From Leptodactylus fallax (Eukaryota > Chordata > Amphibia > Anura > Leptodactylidae), in contig CAMRHE010000360.1 in assembly GCA_947044405.1 (NCBI GenBank), positions 1,787,001 to 1,851,000 of the forward strand: 64,000 nt of DNA, in the 5' to 3' direction. Below are positions 50,290 through 63,060 of the stretch, in pieces. Each line of letters starts with the position of its first letter. The stretch's first letter is position 1. The position numbers and the translations under genes were made by a program. The notes under the pieces were generated by a model that searched no databases, was not told the origin of the DNA, and saw only the letters and a list, made by a program, of their open reading frames with translations.

Positions 50290-51540
50290 GAGATGTGTGT
50301 GCCCAACCCACCGATTTTTCAGCAAGAATGATCTTTCCCTGGTAGTTGATGTCCAGAGAAGGAAGGATTGGGCATGTTGGATTTTTATCATGCCTGATCT
50401 TCCATTTCCCTGCTGGAGGTGTCTAGCGGCACCTTCTCTCCTCTCTTCATCGAAAACATTTGCACACGCTCAGCTGGGCATGCAAGTGTATGGGGCAGTC
50501 AGGAGGAATAGCTGTCAGCTGCACAAGCATTTAGTCAACAGTTATGGAAGGTGTATGGGGACCCCTTACTGTCCACCAATGCGTGATAACAGGAGGACGG
50601 AGGATCAGACATGTTGGATTTTATCCTGCCCAATCCCAGTTTTATCTCCTGCCCTCATTGAAAACCATTGCATACTCAGAGCTGAGTTTGCAGTTGCTTT
50701 GGAAAATCAAAAGGAGTAGCTGTCAGCTGACAGCTATTAAATGGGTTTGGAGCCTTCTGACTCCCATCTAATCAGGCATGTTGTAATTTTATCATGCCCA
50801 GTCCTAGGGTTGTCTGTTGGCAGCTTTATTTCCTGTCCTCATGGAACACCTTTGAATGCTCAGAGCTGAGTGTGCACTTGTCTGGGAGAGTCAGGAGGAA
50901 TAGCTCTCTACCAGATGAGCATGCAGCTGACAGCTATGGAGGCCTGGCTGTCCACTAATAGATGATGTCGTGAGAAGGAAGGATCAGGCATGTTGGATTT
51001 TATCATGCCCAGTCCTAGTGCTGTCTGTTGGTAGCTTTCTCTCCTGAGCATGTTTGGAACTGCACATGCATGTGTATGGGGGAGTCAGGAGGAATAGCTC
51101 TCTACCAGATGAGCATTCAGCTGACAGCTATGGAGGCCTGGCTGTCCACTAATAGATGATGTCGTGAGAAGGAAGGATCAGGCATGTTGGATTTTATCAT
51201 GCCCAGTCCTGGGGCTGTCTGTTGGCAGCTTTCTCTCCTTTGCATGCTTGGAACTGAACATGCATGTGTATGGGGGAGTCAGGAGGAATAGCTGTCTACC
51301 AGATGTGCTTTCAGCTGACAGCAATGGGAGCCTGACTGTCCAGTAATAGTTCATGTCGGGAGAAGGAAGGATCAGGCATGTTGGATTTTATCATGCCCAG
51401 TCCTAGAGCTGTCTGGTGGAAGTTTCTCTCCATTGCATGCTTGGTGCTGAGCATGCATGTATATGGGGGAGTCAGGAGGAATATCTTTCTACCAGTTGAG
51501 AATTCAGCTGACTCCCATTGCGGGTGCATTTATGGGCACC
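50290..51540. repeat. Long-unit tandem repeat of about 195 bp, six copies
   Basis: 'ggatcaggcatgttggattt' + 'tatcatgcccagtcctag' recurs near 50,372, 50,609, 50,776, 50,988, 51,182 and 51,377. The last three intervals are about 212, 194 and 195 bp and those copies are close; the first copies are diverged and irregular. Each unit holds 'gggggagtcaggaggaatag' and 'cagctgacagctatggagg'. No coding potential. Confidence 0.85.
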
Positions 51541-52149
51541 ATTAGAAACACTCTCATTTTGTTCCCGTTGTCGGCCTATCTCCAGTTGTGCGTCTGGTAT
51601 TGTTTTCCTTCCACCCACAGTGAGAATGTTTAACTGATATGACGGTCAGAAATCAATCACGATATCATACAGTAAATAGCCCGCACCCTGTGCGCTTACA
51701 TGCTGAGCCCTGAATTGTACCGGACAGCCTTGGCTGACTGCAAATCCACCCTGTGCCTACAAAGCAATCACAGCAGTGGCAAGCGCTGCCAATTTATATG
51801 CTGCAAAATAAAAATAGCTCTCAAAAAATTCTACCTGAATGTCAGCGGGGCAGATATTTCATATAAAATGTAAAAATATATCTTACACGTTCACATCCAG
51901 GCTTCATACGACAGAGGACAAAACTTCTTGTTCTGCTCCTTGCCAAATGTCCGGCGTGTCTCTAAGTGCATGTCCTCTCCTACCCTGGCGGCACTACTGA
52001 CACATGCTTAGTGCTTTGTCTCTGTGCCTGACCCTTGGTGGCTGCCAAGTACCCAGACAATACAATGCAGACCCTCAAAGGTGCCCGTACACGTGCCATA
52101 GCTGTCGACAGCTACTCCTCTCCCCACACTCTTTATATACACGCATGTG
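51541..52149. other. Intergenic, no gene seen
   Basis: Includes 'ctgatatgacggtcagaaatc' and other unique-looking sequence. The left part of the following Tc1 remnant may begin here. Confidence 0.4.
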
Positions 52150-52490
52150 TTGTCATTGTGTTGATCTGCGGGGGTCCCGGAGTCCTGGGCCAGATCCTGA
52201 CTACTGACAACCTTGTCTAACCAGTGCTTGGAGTTTATTACAATTTCTGTGTTTTTGTTTGTCCACCTGTTTTTTGAAGACTGCCCACAGGTTACCAATG
52301 GGATTGAGGTCTGGGGAGTTTCCTGGTCATGAACCTAAAATGTCAAAGTCAATGTCGTGTTCACCGTGCCACGTAGTTATGACTTTTGCCTTGTGACTTG
52401 GTGTCCATCATGGTCCATCACCACATGGTGCCTAGATGGTTGGAAGAAGATTTTGTCGGTCTCAAAACTTTTGGCCATGACTTTAAGTAC
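52150..52490 (-). mobile_element. Decayed Tc1-like transposon remnant
   Basis: The minus strand reads S-P-D-L-N-P-I-G-N-L-W-A-V-F-K-K, the third catalytic region of a Tc1 transposase with G in place of E. The remnant ends at 'ctcaaaacttttggccatga', which looks like a Tc1 TIR. Heavily diverged. Confidence 0.7.
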
Positions 52491-52499
52491 CCTTTAGGG

Positions 52500-54230
52500 G
52501 GTGAATTTAAGGAAACTCTATTCCTGTATGGGCTGTAGGCAGCATGTTATAGAGCAGGCGGAGCTGAGTAGATTGATATATATGATATATTTGGTGGGAA
52601 AAGATTCAGTAGAACTTGTGCTTTGTAAATCTTAATTTCTGCTCATTCTGGGTTTTGGAGTCCAGTGGGCGGTCCTACTGTAAAGGACCACCCGTTTAAG
52701 GCCACGAAGGACCGCCCCTTTAAGGCTGCCTTCACAACAGAAGTTGCAGTTCTGGTCCAACATTACTAAGGCAGTCTTAAAAATCTTGACAAGTCTCCAA
52801 GACCTTTTTGTTCCTTGTGTTTTGTGTTCCGTTCCTATTTGTTTGCTTATTGCCTCGACGTTCCGGCCTTTTCGTAGATCTGGATCTCTTTGTGTGTTTT
52901 ATGCATTTTCTCTGCTACTGTATTTGCAGTGTATTGTTTAATAAAAAAATCCCAATAAAAGTTTTAAAGGGTTTGGATAAAATCCTCGCAGTGTCACACA
53001 CAACTTTTTACGGCACTCGAAGTACTTTTGGTTCAGACCAAATTTACTCATCTGATGCCCATTTCAATAGAATCTGACCTTTCAGGAAATTCGCTCATTT
53101 CTAGGGACAACCTACATTTTAAATGCTAAGTTGTCTATAGCTTGATGCCTAAATTTTTAGCGTACTTCCCAACTCTCCAAGAATCTCTGGGAGGCTACCA
53201 AAAAAAGGGGTGACATCCTTGGCCAAAGTCGCTTTATAGGTCACTTCGGCACTTTATGTATCAGTCACGTCCAAAATGGGAGCAAGGCCAGCACATCTAG
53301 CGCCCAAATGGGGTGTGGCCATGTCGCCAAAGGGCATGGTCACATCGCTATTGGGCAAGACTATACCTGAATTTCTTTGCTTTGAGCTACATGCACCATT
53401 TTCCTAGGCAGTAATACCACCATGTTGCAAAGTGTGATTTTTTTTCCTTAGTGCCACTAGGGGACTTGGTGAACCTATTAGGTCCTTCTTTAGGCCAATA
53501 ATTTGGCATACCTTGTGACTTTTGTTAGTCTTCTCCTTCCGTCAAGTATACAATGGGGATGGGAAATAGTCCTAGACTACTTGTCCGCATGGGGCCCCAA
53601 AACATCCCACGTTAAATTTTCTAAGGCTTCATTTTCCTGTTAGGTTCCACACCAGTTTTTAGAAAGTAAATTTTTGTAGGTTAGAAAGTTTTACGTTTTT
53701 CTGGCGAGCTACAATTGTCTTAAAAAGACACAAAGACCATGACGTGATGATCACCCACGTGAAAGGGCCCTTTAATAGAGGGGCCAACACATACAAAACG
53801 TCCTTTATGTTATGTTGTGACCGTGGAAGGGGCAAGTGCCCTTGTTTGCATATAATGGCCAGGAATGTACTGGGTGACATCAACACAGAAGACTTGTCAA
53901 TGCTTTGTGTGTGCTGCGAGCACAAAGGACAAGATGTGGGCTGTGCAAATCACAAGACTGCGCGATCATATCTGGAGCAGCATGGTACGGGGTGTGCGTG
54001 TGCTAGAACACGGGTACGGGGAATACGCCAGCAGTGGACGGATAAGAACCTCATTCATCCCCATATGTAACAGAATGAATCAAAGAAACTTCTACAACTT
54101 TACAAAATCCTAAAACAGAGAATTTTTTTTTTAATCATTTTAGTTTGGTCACAAAGGTCTCCAGGATTTGCGGATTCCACGATGGACACTTAGGGGGAGG
54201 CGATGGCCGGGGATATGAATGGTGGCCTCT
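52500..54230. other. Upstream intergenic of CARNS1, no gene seen
   Basis: No exon-like frames with splice sites; mostly unique-looking sequence. Confidence 0.5.
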
Positions 54231-54242
54231 TCAATGTACTGA

Positions 54243-54541
54243 CAGCTGGGTTTGTGTTTTTTTGTACAGGAATAGCAGAGTCAAGCACAGCACTGGGTGT
54301 AATGGAATAAGTTCCCAATATCACATCAGTATGATTGATGGGCACTGCTGTGCTGTTGACCCGCTGATATGGCCCTGGCTGAGTGACAGCTGGGAGCAGC
54401 TCAAGTAAAGCCTAACAGGGAGGGAGCAGGCGGGGGAGCAGGATTTAAAGAGACGTCCTAATCCCCTGGAGCTCTCTTTGTGCCTGTCTATCTCGTGCGG
54501 TCTCCCTGTACCTGTCGTTATTGCTACGAGGACACTTAGAG
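54243..54541 (+). promoter_or_regulatory. Candidate CARNS1 promoter and non-coding first exon
   Basis: Two CAGCTG E-boxes (54243-54248 and 54387-54392), a TATA-like ATTTAAA (54443-54449) and a purine-rich then pyrimidine-rich leader ending AGAG before a donor 'gtgaga' at 54542. A muscle-type E-box/TATA promoter would suit carnosine synthase, which is expressed in skeletal muscle. Both the promoter and the leader exon are inferred. Confidence 0.5.
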
Positions 54542-55497
54542 GTGAGAACTTAGATTTCTACATACAAGATCCTATTGGGAAATTTACATTTCTCTAAACT
54601 GTGGGGCCAAAACCTGGATTTTTCTCCTGGATTTTTTGACTATTTCCATAGTTTTTGATGCTTTATTAATTGGATGTAGTAATGTTATATCCGTACGTAG
54701 CAAGGATAGTGTGGTATTATTGGGGGGGGGGGGGTGAGGATACGATCAGGGTCTCGGGGCTGCAGAAGCTGTTGCTGAGATTATGGATGGTCCAGTATAG
54801 TATAACTATAGGGGGTCGTGTTTATGTCCATACATCCAAGCTCTTCATATCCTATAGTGTAGCAGGCACGCATTATGGAAAGTTCCTTAATATCGACCCC
54901 AGTGTTTCTATGACGATGTCTTGTGGGGTTCTCTTCCTTTTCTATGCTTAATGGACATTGCAATTATTTATAGGTATTAATCCATGTAGCTGTAGACATC
55001 TCAGTAGACGTAGAAGGTGCCAATTGGCAAGAATCTCTGGCTTAGCACACAAGACTGTCCCGTATTTTCTCTGCTGCAGAAACTTAAAGCTTCGACAAAC
55101 TCTCCGAGACTTGGATTTTCAGTCATTTGCATTCACTTTGTGTAATCTCATGGGGTCTGACTTGGGTCATGTCATGGGGCTCTCGGTCTCTGCTGTAACT
55201 CAGTTGTATTTTCTGTTGTCTGGAAGGTATTTGTGGGGTAAGGCTATGTTCACACTACGGCTTCTCTTCATAATGAAGTAGAACAGTTATGCCACATCTA
55301 TTTCTAATAGGTCCAGCGAGATCCACTTTGGTCTCTGTATATTCTGATTTTTATATAATTACATTCACTTGCATGTCTTATTTTAGATAATATTTATGTA
55401 GATACATATGGTATTTTTTTGGGATGGAAAATCCAGTCCTTATACTGGTCATATTGCCTGGACTGCACTGTATCCAGAGACTCGGACCCACAGTATC

Positions 55498-56170
55498 ATG
55501 GTTGTCTATGATGCTGTGAGTCTCTGCTTCTACTGTCCTGTACTGTATTCGGCCATATTTCCCAGACTCTTCGTCGCCTATGATGCTGTGAGTCTTTGCT
55601 TCTACTGTCCTGTACTGTATTCGGCCATATTTCCCGGACTCCTAGTTCTCTATGATGCTGTGAGTCTCTGTTTCTACTGTCTTGTACTGTATTTGGCCAT
55701 ATTTCCCAGACTCCTCGTTGTCTATGATGTTCTGAGTCTCTGCTTCTACTGTCCTGTACTGTATTTGGCCATATTTCCCAGACTCTTCGTCGCCTATGAT
55801 GCTGTGAGTCTGCTTCTACTGTCCTGTACTGTATTCAGCCATATTTCCCAGACTCCTAGTTGTCTATGATGCAATGAGTCTTTGCTTCTACTGTCCTGTA
55901 CTGTATTCGGCCATATTTCCCGGACTCCTAGTTCTCTATGATGCTGTGAGTCTCTGCTTCTACTGTCTTATACTGTATTTGGCCATATTTCCCAGACTCC
56001 TCGTTGTCTATGATGTTCTGAGTCTTTGCTTCTACTGTCCTGTACTGTATTCGGCCATATTTCCCGGACTCCTAGTTCTCTATGATGCTGTGAGTCTCTG
56101 CTTCTACTGTCTTGTACTGTATTCGGCCATATTTCCCAGACTCCTCGTTGTCTATGATGCCGTGAGTCAC
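55498..56170. repeat. 72-bp minisatellite in CARNS1 5' intron
   Basis: About nine copies of 'gtctatgatgctgtgagtct' + 'ctgcttctactgtcctgtac' + 'tgtattcggccatatttccc' + 'agactcctcgtt'. The unit is a multiple of three, so a 24-residue repeat frame stays open without meaning. Confidence 0.95.
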
Positions 56171-56696
56171 TGTCTGGGCCAGTAGTCCTGTGGTAAGGCA
56201 GCGATTCACAGTATCTTAGATAACTACGAGTCTAAGAAATATAGATGAAATATGGACCGTATTTTCCGACTCAAAAAAGCCCGTGTGCAGTTGATCTGGA
56301 GTAGATTGGAAGAAATTTCCAAACCTGACAAAACTCGATGAAAATGCCAATTTTCATTTACTTGTGTGATTTTTTTACCTGACATGTCATCTGCCACAGC
56401 CAATGTGAGCACAGCCCATTGGGGCGGACTTGTTGTCCACTGCGCATTGGGATGTCATGAAGTATTCTTTAAGGGGTGACAAACTGGGCACCTGCTGCTA
56501 CTTCCCATCTCCTGAACGAAAGGAGCTCCAGCATCAACCAGTTACATAGTTGGAGAGAGAACTCATATTTTGCTTGACAGTACAGAGAACATTTTGAGCC
56601 AATAGAAAGTGTTTAGTGGAGGCCAGAATCCCCTTTCGGGGCTTTCTTATGACAATGCATAGATCCATTAACCTGTGATATTTCTTTGGGTTTCAG

Positions 56697-59600
56697 GAGA
56701 AGAATCAAGATGGTGAGTAGAGTCTGTTGGCCTCATCCCTCCATGCTTGTCTTATTTTGCCCCGTTCCTTGTCACACGTGTCACTTTGTGTTGAGTAGCT
56801 GTATTCCCCGTCTTAAGCGGATTATCTGTTAGTGTTACTATGTCGTCTTACTACAACTAAGTGCTTCTCAGAAGGATCTAACAAGTGACCTGCCTCGTCT
56901 ATTTGTCTTGTCACTTTTCTCTTACCCTCGTTGCCTCATTTTACCTTTCCCTCCACTTTTTTGTTTGCCCAATCTGGTTCCCCAGTTGTCTCTTGACCAG
57001 CTCATATTGGATCACCCTATGTACTCCAAAGATGGAGAGTTAAGTGAGGTTTGGGTGCCAGGGGTTGCCCCTGATGGCCCTCCTTGGGAAATGAGACCTT
57101 CCACAGAAACTCCAAATGGAAAAAGTAATGGAGACAATGAAGTCCAGCTCCACGAAAATGTGATAGAGAGCTATGAGGATCTGCAGAAGCTTCTGATCAA
57201 TGCAGGACTTCCCGAGACGGAGGACAGGAGCAAGCAACCTCGAACAGGTAGGACAAGTCCATAGTATCCGAGTTCAACCCATGCAATGTGTCCGTATTTT
57301 GGCATGTCCATTTGTGCTTCATGTAACGTCTCGATGAACATAGTTCCACCACGCATGCCCTGCCACTAAAGATATCAGGTATAGATCTAGGTGTCCATCT
57401 ATTTGTCCATATTTGCTTTTAGGGTGGCTCTGATTTCCAGATTATATATATGTTATCCATAGGAGCCACATAGTGTCTACCACCATTTACGGTGTTCCTC
57501 CAATGGCCAGTGCAAAGGGCAATTGGGAGCACAGCACAATATTGAGGAATAGGAACATTAGGGTAGCAGTAGGAACCTAAAGATCCTTTAGGAAGATATG
57601 GACCTAATGCAAAGGACGGATAGCAAAAAGTACAATCGCAAGATGTTGGCCATTGGTTTTACGTAAATGAATGGCCGTAGATTTGCATGTGTTTTCATCC
57701 AAACTAATGCTAAATAAATGTTAAAAAGTAGATGTGAATGGCCCCTAAGTGACAAAAGCTTTTCAGAAGTCACCCAAAGTACCTGAAAAAAAGATCACGG
57801 TAAATATGCACAAATAATGAAATATCTTTGGATTTGCCAGATCATACCATGGATACCACAACAATCTGTATTCTTGGAGCTCCCAGCTTCGCTATGTCCA
57901 TCCTGCTGGAGGGTGCGAGACAATGTCCTGGTAAGACACAACAGTAGATGTAACAAACACAAATAAGCATGAACTAAAAACATATCTTATTCATTACTAT
58001 TCATTATTGTTTTTTAGGAAAAATAGTACTTTGTCTCTCCACCTCATGGTTCTGCCCTCCACCACCGTCTCCAGCCACCACAGTTCCTCTTCTCATCAAA
58101 CAGGCTGTAACATTTGATCTTGGAGGTCGCTCTTATTTGGACACTTTTTCTCCCCCTCGACGTGTCACTTATCTCTCCTGGTTGGGACGTCCCCAGTTCC
58201 TGATGGGAGAGCAGTGGGATTGTCCAATGGGTGGGTCGCCACAACTTTCCCATTTCCTTGCTAACACCTTGGGTGTGCGAATCCTCCTAGATACTAAGGA
58301 ATTACCTCTTCCTCCTGCCCTGCTTTTTAGTAATTCTTACCAGTTAGGCTCTTGGGGAAAATATACTATGAAGGCCAAAAGTACAAGGGTGGTAGAGCTT
58401 CATCACAAAGAAGGACGAGAAGAAACAATTCGAGAAGAAATCTCAGCATTTCTTACCTCTCTGAGGATGAAGGGCCATCAGAAGGTACACTGCTCTCCCT
58501 CCGCTCTATAGTTTGAGTTGTTTTTTTATGTATAGCTAGTCCTCTGCTCACTCTTTTCACATTCCTTTTAGGTTGTTCTGAAGACCTTTTGGCCTTATCC
58601 CGAGCTTTCTCCAGCCACATGCTTCTATTCATCTCAAGACACTCTCCAAGTGTCAGATGTGGTAGTGGGTCTTCTTTCTGAGCTCCGACAAGGCCAAGCA
58701 GTCCTGCTTGAGGGTTTTGTGATGACTGTGCCACCACGTAGGATCAAACCATCTCCACCTCCTGCCTGTATACCACGTAAGCACGGGGAATAACAGGGGA
58801 GAAATGCTCTGCACGGGAGGGGCTAGGAGAGAGTGATACTCTGTAGAATCCTCTCCCGACACCACCTTCCTTCTGTCTCTTCCCTCCCATTTGTCTTCTT
58901 TTTCTGTCCACTTACTTTTTGGTGATCTTCTATTTTTTATTTTTTTGAGCAATCTCTCATCTATACATACATCTCACATCGTCCCTCAGTTTCTTGCTTC
59001 ATATTCAGTCCGTATTTTTTTCATGTTCTTTATTAAACATGTTCCTCTCTTATTGCATACCCTGTCAAACTTTCCCTTTTACCTCCTCTATATTACACTG
59101 GGCCCTTACTCAATAAACACACCTGCCTCCTGCGCTGGAGAAGATTTGGGGGGGATTTTTGGGGGATTTTTTCCAGCACTGGACAGCAGATTCATAGACT
59201 TCGGAGAAGAGGAATTTCTCTTCATATCCAGGATCTACACAATTGTCAGATTTGATTGTATCTGTATTGAAGGAGGGTCGGTTCTTTCTTTCTTTCTCTC
59301 TCTCTTTCTATTTCTACCATCTATGCTTCTTTCATTCTCCACTTTCTTCGACTTCTGCCTTCCTCCTTCTCCCTCTCTCTCTTCCTGTATTACTGTCTCT
59401 GCCCCACCCCCCAGGCTGCTCCGTGCGCCCCCCAGAGCTGACGATCCGTCTCTGTGCCGTTGTCTGCCGATCTCGCGGAGACCAACCAATCCTAAGCAAG
59501 GTAACGGGGCTGCCCCCATTCTCCAGGGGCTTGTACCCCCCCAATCTTCAAACCCCTATCCTGAGCCCCCGAAGAGAAGAGTTCTTTAGATTTTTATAAT

Positions 59601-60819
59601 AAGACATGACTGTCCCAGATGTTTTATGAACATTTAGTGTTCACCAGTGATTGTTTTTATAATTTTATGTGGATTTTTATTGTATATTATGTCATTCATA
59701 AGCTCTTTGATGCCTCTTTTGCAGGTGGTATGTATGGTCGGGCGGGCAGAGAAGCCTCTCTGTCATCGATCCACCCTTCCTCAGTCCTTGGATACCACAC
59801 TAGAGTTATGGGGAGTGCTGGATAAGACTCAGAGAAGAAACGTATGGGTCCAAATTAAGGAAGCCGCAGAAAAGGCCATGAAAGTAATAATGGAGGAAGA
59901 GAAAAAATTGACCCCTGAAGAAAGGGGAGGGAACAAGGTGCAAACCGATGTCCTCGGTACGGATTTCACTTACACATTAACTCCACAGATAGAGAAATAT
60001 ATTTAGCCTTGCTCTTAAATCAAGTTAACATTGAATGAGATTGAGGTTAGGGTTAAAGGGGTATTCTATTATCACTGTGGGGTCCAATCTCTGGGAACCC
60101 CACCGATTCTTTCAAATCTCTCACCAAGTGATTTAAGTTTCTTCTACATTATTATCCTTTTCTCAACCAACGTGACCCATGAAATGCCTATCTGGGCTGG
60201 TTTTCTTCTTGAAGATCCTAAATATTCCCACTTAGGATACTTGTTGGCTGCTTGTCCTAGAACCTCTGATACAGCCCATTCTAAACCATCTTGGGTAGGT
60301 TTAGGTGAGTGTGGCAGCCTGGTCCTCTCTAAGAGCACATTCAGTGATCGCAGACTGTGGGACAAGGACTTTAGTGGTCTGATTTACACATCAGTGGCAT
60401 TCTTGATGGTTACAGACCTCATGTGAGGCACAGAAGCTTAGTGGTTGCTCTCTAGGTGGTGGTATTGCTAGAACATTTCAGAACAACTTGAGCAGTCTTT
60501 AGGTTACAAAGGGTTTAACTCTCTACAGGTCACAGTTGACTTTAAGGTACCATCAGGTCAACATTGCCTTCACACAGACCAAACTTCAAAATGGGCCATG
60601 TTAACTTCACAGAGGCCACAGGTCAGTGCAGCCCTCAACATGAAGCCTAAGATTATACGTTCTTTACTGGGCCCCTCTACATACAAGTAGCTTTATTCTT
60701 CATCTTCATCCACTACCACAGGACTGAAAAGTCAGCCACACTACAGGCCTCAGGATAGATCTCCCTCCGCTACATACTGGTCACCAGTCCCTCCCAGTCC
60801 CAGTCGTAGCCTCCCCCAG
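56697..60819 (+). CDS. CARNS1: Carnosine synthase 1 (ATP-grasp family), N-terminal half, eight coding exons, 3' end outside window
   Basis: CARNS1 joins beta-alanine to L-histidine (or a methyl-histidine) with ATP to make carnosine or anserine. Exons: 56697-56712 (leader, ATG at 56710-56712 being its last codon), 56986-57247, 57841-57930, 58018-58484, 58572-58776, 59415-59500, 59725-59956, 60722-60819. All have AG/GT borders and matching phases, giving 481 codons. The start reads M then LSLDQLILDHPM, and the ATG sits directly on the donor. Diagnostic stretches: SILLEGARQCPGKIVLCLST, LDTFSPPRRVTYL, VVGLLSELRQGQAVLLEGF, LTIRLCAVVCRSRGDQPIL, VVCMVGRAEKPL. This half looks like a degenerate ATP-grasp domain followed by a P/S/R-rich linker (SPVPPSPSRSLPQ). 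The catalytic ATP-grasp half is not in the window. Exon 7 uses donor gtacgg; reading on instead would stop after TLTPQIEKYI. Exon 8 is supported by acceptor, donor and phase only. Confidence 0.85.
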
Positions 60820-60966
60820 GTATGAATCCAACATGCCTTGGCTTGCTTCCGGGGACTGACTGTTTCCAAGACCAGAAAGTATGTTCATCCTCACTACTAT
60901 AGCAACAACCTGACAAGTTGTCCCTTCCTGTGACTACTACCCAATACGATTCCGCAATGAGCTCAG

Positions 60967-61046
60967 GATCTTCTCCCTAGTGATGCTCTGCACAAGGCAG
61001 CACCTGATGGAGCAGTCTATAGGTCTCCTAAAGTATTGGGGACCCA
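60967..61046 (+). CDS. Tentative further CARNS1 exon
   Basis: Flanked by 'gagctcag' and a strong donor 'gtaagt', it is open in the phase required by exon 8 (begins D-L-L-P-S-D-A-L-H-K). No homology is recognised. Two other frames are open here and a minus-strand frame overlaps, so this may not be an exon. Confidence 0.25.
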
Positions 61047-61559
61047 GTAAGTCACCTGTCCACGGCCCCTGTCCACAAACACTTTCACGATGGACAGATC
61101 CCCATTGGCATCTGGTCTGGACAAGACGCTCTGTCCTACAGCCCAATTGTCCTCAATTTTCCCCATCCCCTCCAATGAACAAGCCCAATCTGACTTCCAG
61201 CTCATTGAACACTTTGGATGGCAGACCCAGGTCTCGACATTATTTCTCCAAGTACCCCATGTAAGCACCAATGCCATTCTCCATGACTATACATGTGAAT
61301 GAGGCCTCCAGAGATTAAATATCTACAAGTCAACAACACCCACAAATAGATTTCCACACTTTAATGACCATGGAGTACTGGAGGGAGGTCTTCACTGTGA
61401 ATGAACAGGAGTAGCTTGCACTGCCCACACTGTGATGCTGCCCTCCTTGGTTATGGGAGGACCAGTTGCAGCTGTGCGTGTAAGTGGTGTAAGTACCAGG
61501 GTAGCAGTTGTAGCGGCTGCCTCAGGGCCTGGGACCTTAGGGGACCCCTGATGCTTTTT

Positions 61560-61724
61560 TTTTTTTTTTTTTTTTAATAGTCTGTTACTCCAGCAGGTAA
61601 CGGGCCCTATTTACTTACCGATCCCCTCTCACGGCTGCCTCCACTTAACCTTGCGGGTCTAAGCAGGAGCGGAGATCGAACGAACCCCAACAAATACTGA
61701 TATTATTATACTCGGGGGGGGGGG
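61560..61724. other. T-run and G-run sequence, no gene
   Basis: A T24-like run (61,556-61,576) and a G10 run near 61,715; nothing coding. Confidence 0.5.
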
Positions 61725-62035
61725 GTCTTTTCAGACCCCTGAGTATAATGATCGGAGGCCTAGGGGAGGGGACAAACATAAAAACCAGTGTTACTCACCT
61801 CTCCTGCGCTCCGGTGTGACTCCCTGCAATCTTCGGACCTCTTCAATGTCGGTACAGACGTCACATGGGCCAGGCCGGTGTCATTATTCGTCGTGACGCA
61901 GGCCTGGCCCATGTGACGTCTGTGCCGACATTGAAGAGGGCCAAAAGCAGCAGGAAGTGCGCCGAAGCCCAGGAGAAGTGAGTAACAGTGATTTTTATGT
62001 TTGTCACCTCAGCTGGGCCTCCGATCATTATGCTA
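61725..62035. repeat. Foldback element
   Basis: 'cttcaatgtcggtacagacg' + 'tcacatgggccaggcc' is mirrored by 'ggcctggcccatgtgacgtc' + 'tgtgccgacattgaag' around 61,890. The outer ends 'gataatcggaggcc'-like and 'ggcctccgatcattatg' extend it to about 150-nt arms. Confidence 0.85.
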
Positions 62036-62960
62036 GTGTGTGTAAAAGGGACATTATACTGTGTGGAGGCCAGGAAACTGGGTGCTATGCTGTTGGGGGG
62101 GGCCCAAGTCAAAACTTTGCTGGGGGGCCAAGTCTTTGCTAGTTACACCCCTGCACAGTCTGCCTCTATGTGACATACACTTGTTAAAGTTGGTGAGAGA
62201 TTTGGGTAGCCATATTATAATCCGCTACTGGTCTGTTGCTTTGAGACATTATACTGTGGGCAGGGGCCGCTATGGGACATTATGCCCTGTGGAGGGGTCG
62301 CTATGAAGCATTATACTGTGTGGAGGGGCCACTATGGCACATTATACTGTGTGGAGGGGACACTATGGGACATTATACTGTGTGTAAAAGGGACATTATA
62401 CTGTGTGGAGGCCAGGAAACTGGGTGCTATGCTGTTGGGGGGGGCCCAAGTCAAAACTTTACTGGATGGCCAAGTCTTTGCTAGTTACACCCCTGCACAG
62501 TCCGCCTCTATGTGACATACACTTGTTAAAGTTGGTGAGAGATTTGGGTAGCCATATTATAATCCGCTACTGGTCTGTTGCTTTGAGACATTATACTGTG
62601 GGCAGGGGCCACTATGGGACATTATGCCCTGTGGAGGGGTCGCTTTGGGACATGATACTGTGTGGAGGGTCCGCTATGGGACATTATACTGTGTGGAGGG
62701 GCCACTATGGGACATTATACTGTGTGGAGGGGACACTATGGGACATTATAGTGTGTGTAAAAGGGACATTATACTGTGTGGAGGCCAGGAAACTAGGTGC
62801 TATGCTGTTGGGGGGGGGCCCAAGTCAAAACTTTACTGGATGGCCAAGTCTTTGCTAGTTACACCCCTGCACAGTCCGCCTCTATGCGACATACACTTGT
62901 TAAAGTTGGTGAGAGATTTGGGTAGCCATATTATAATCCGCTACTGGTCTGTTCACTGTT
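62036..62960. repeat. Large tandem duplication, units of about 345-370 bp, 2.6 copies
   Basis: 'gtgtaaaagggacattatac' + 'tgtgtggaggccaggaaact' starts at about 62,040, 62,383 and 62,754; the third copy stops after 'tccgctactggtctgtt'. Inside each unit a shorter 28-bp motif ('gggacattatactgtgtgga') is itself repeated. The copies are almost identical, so the duplication is recent. Confidence 0.93.
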
Positions 62961-63060
62961 CTCCCGCTCCATAGTCTGCCATCTCATCTCAGGAGCATTG
63001 TACAGGGGCTGAGCTGGAGCTTCTTACAAAACACATCTTCACTAGGATATCCCTCTGCAG

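Noticed and set aside
53744..54113. Possible cysteine-rich small protein
   Set aside because: Single-exon frame without homology, splice or promoter support; composition fits chance.
55408..56185. Y-D-A-V-S-L-C-F-Y-C repeat protein
   Set aside because: The 72-bp minisatellite is a multiple of three; the frame is a by-product.
58891..59589. 232-residue plus-strand frame
   Set aside because: Mostly intronic T-rich sequence read through CARNS1 exon 6 in the wrong frame.
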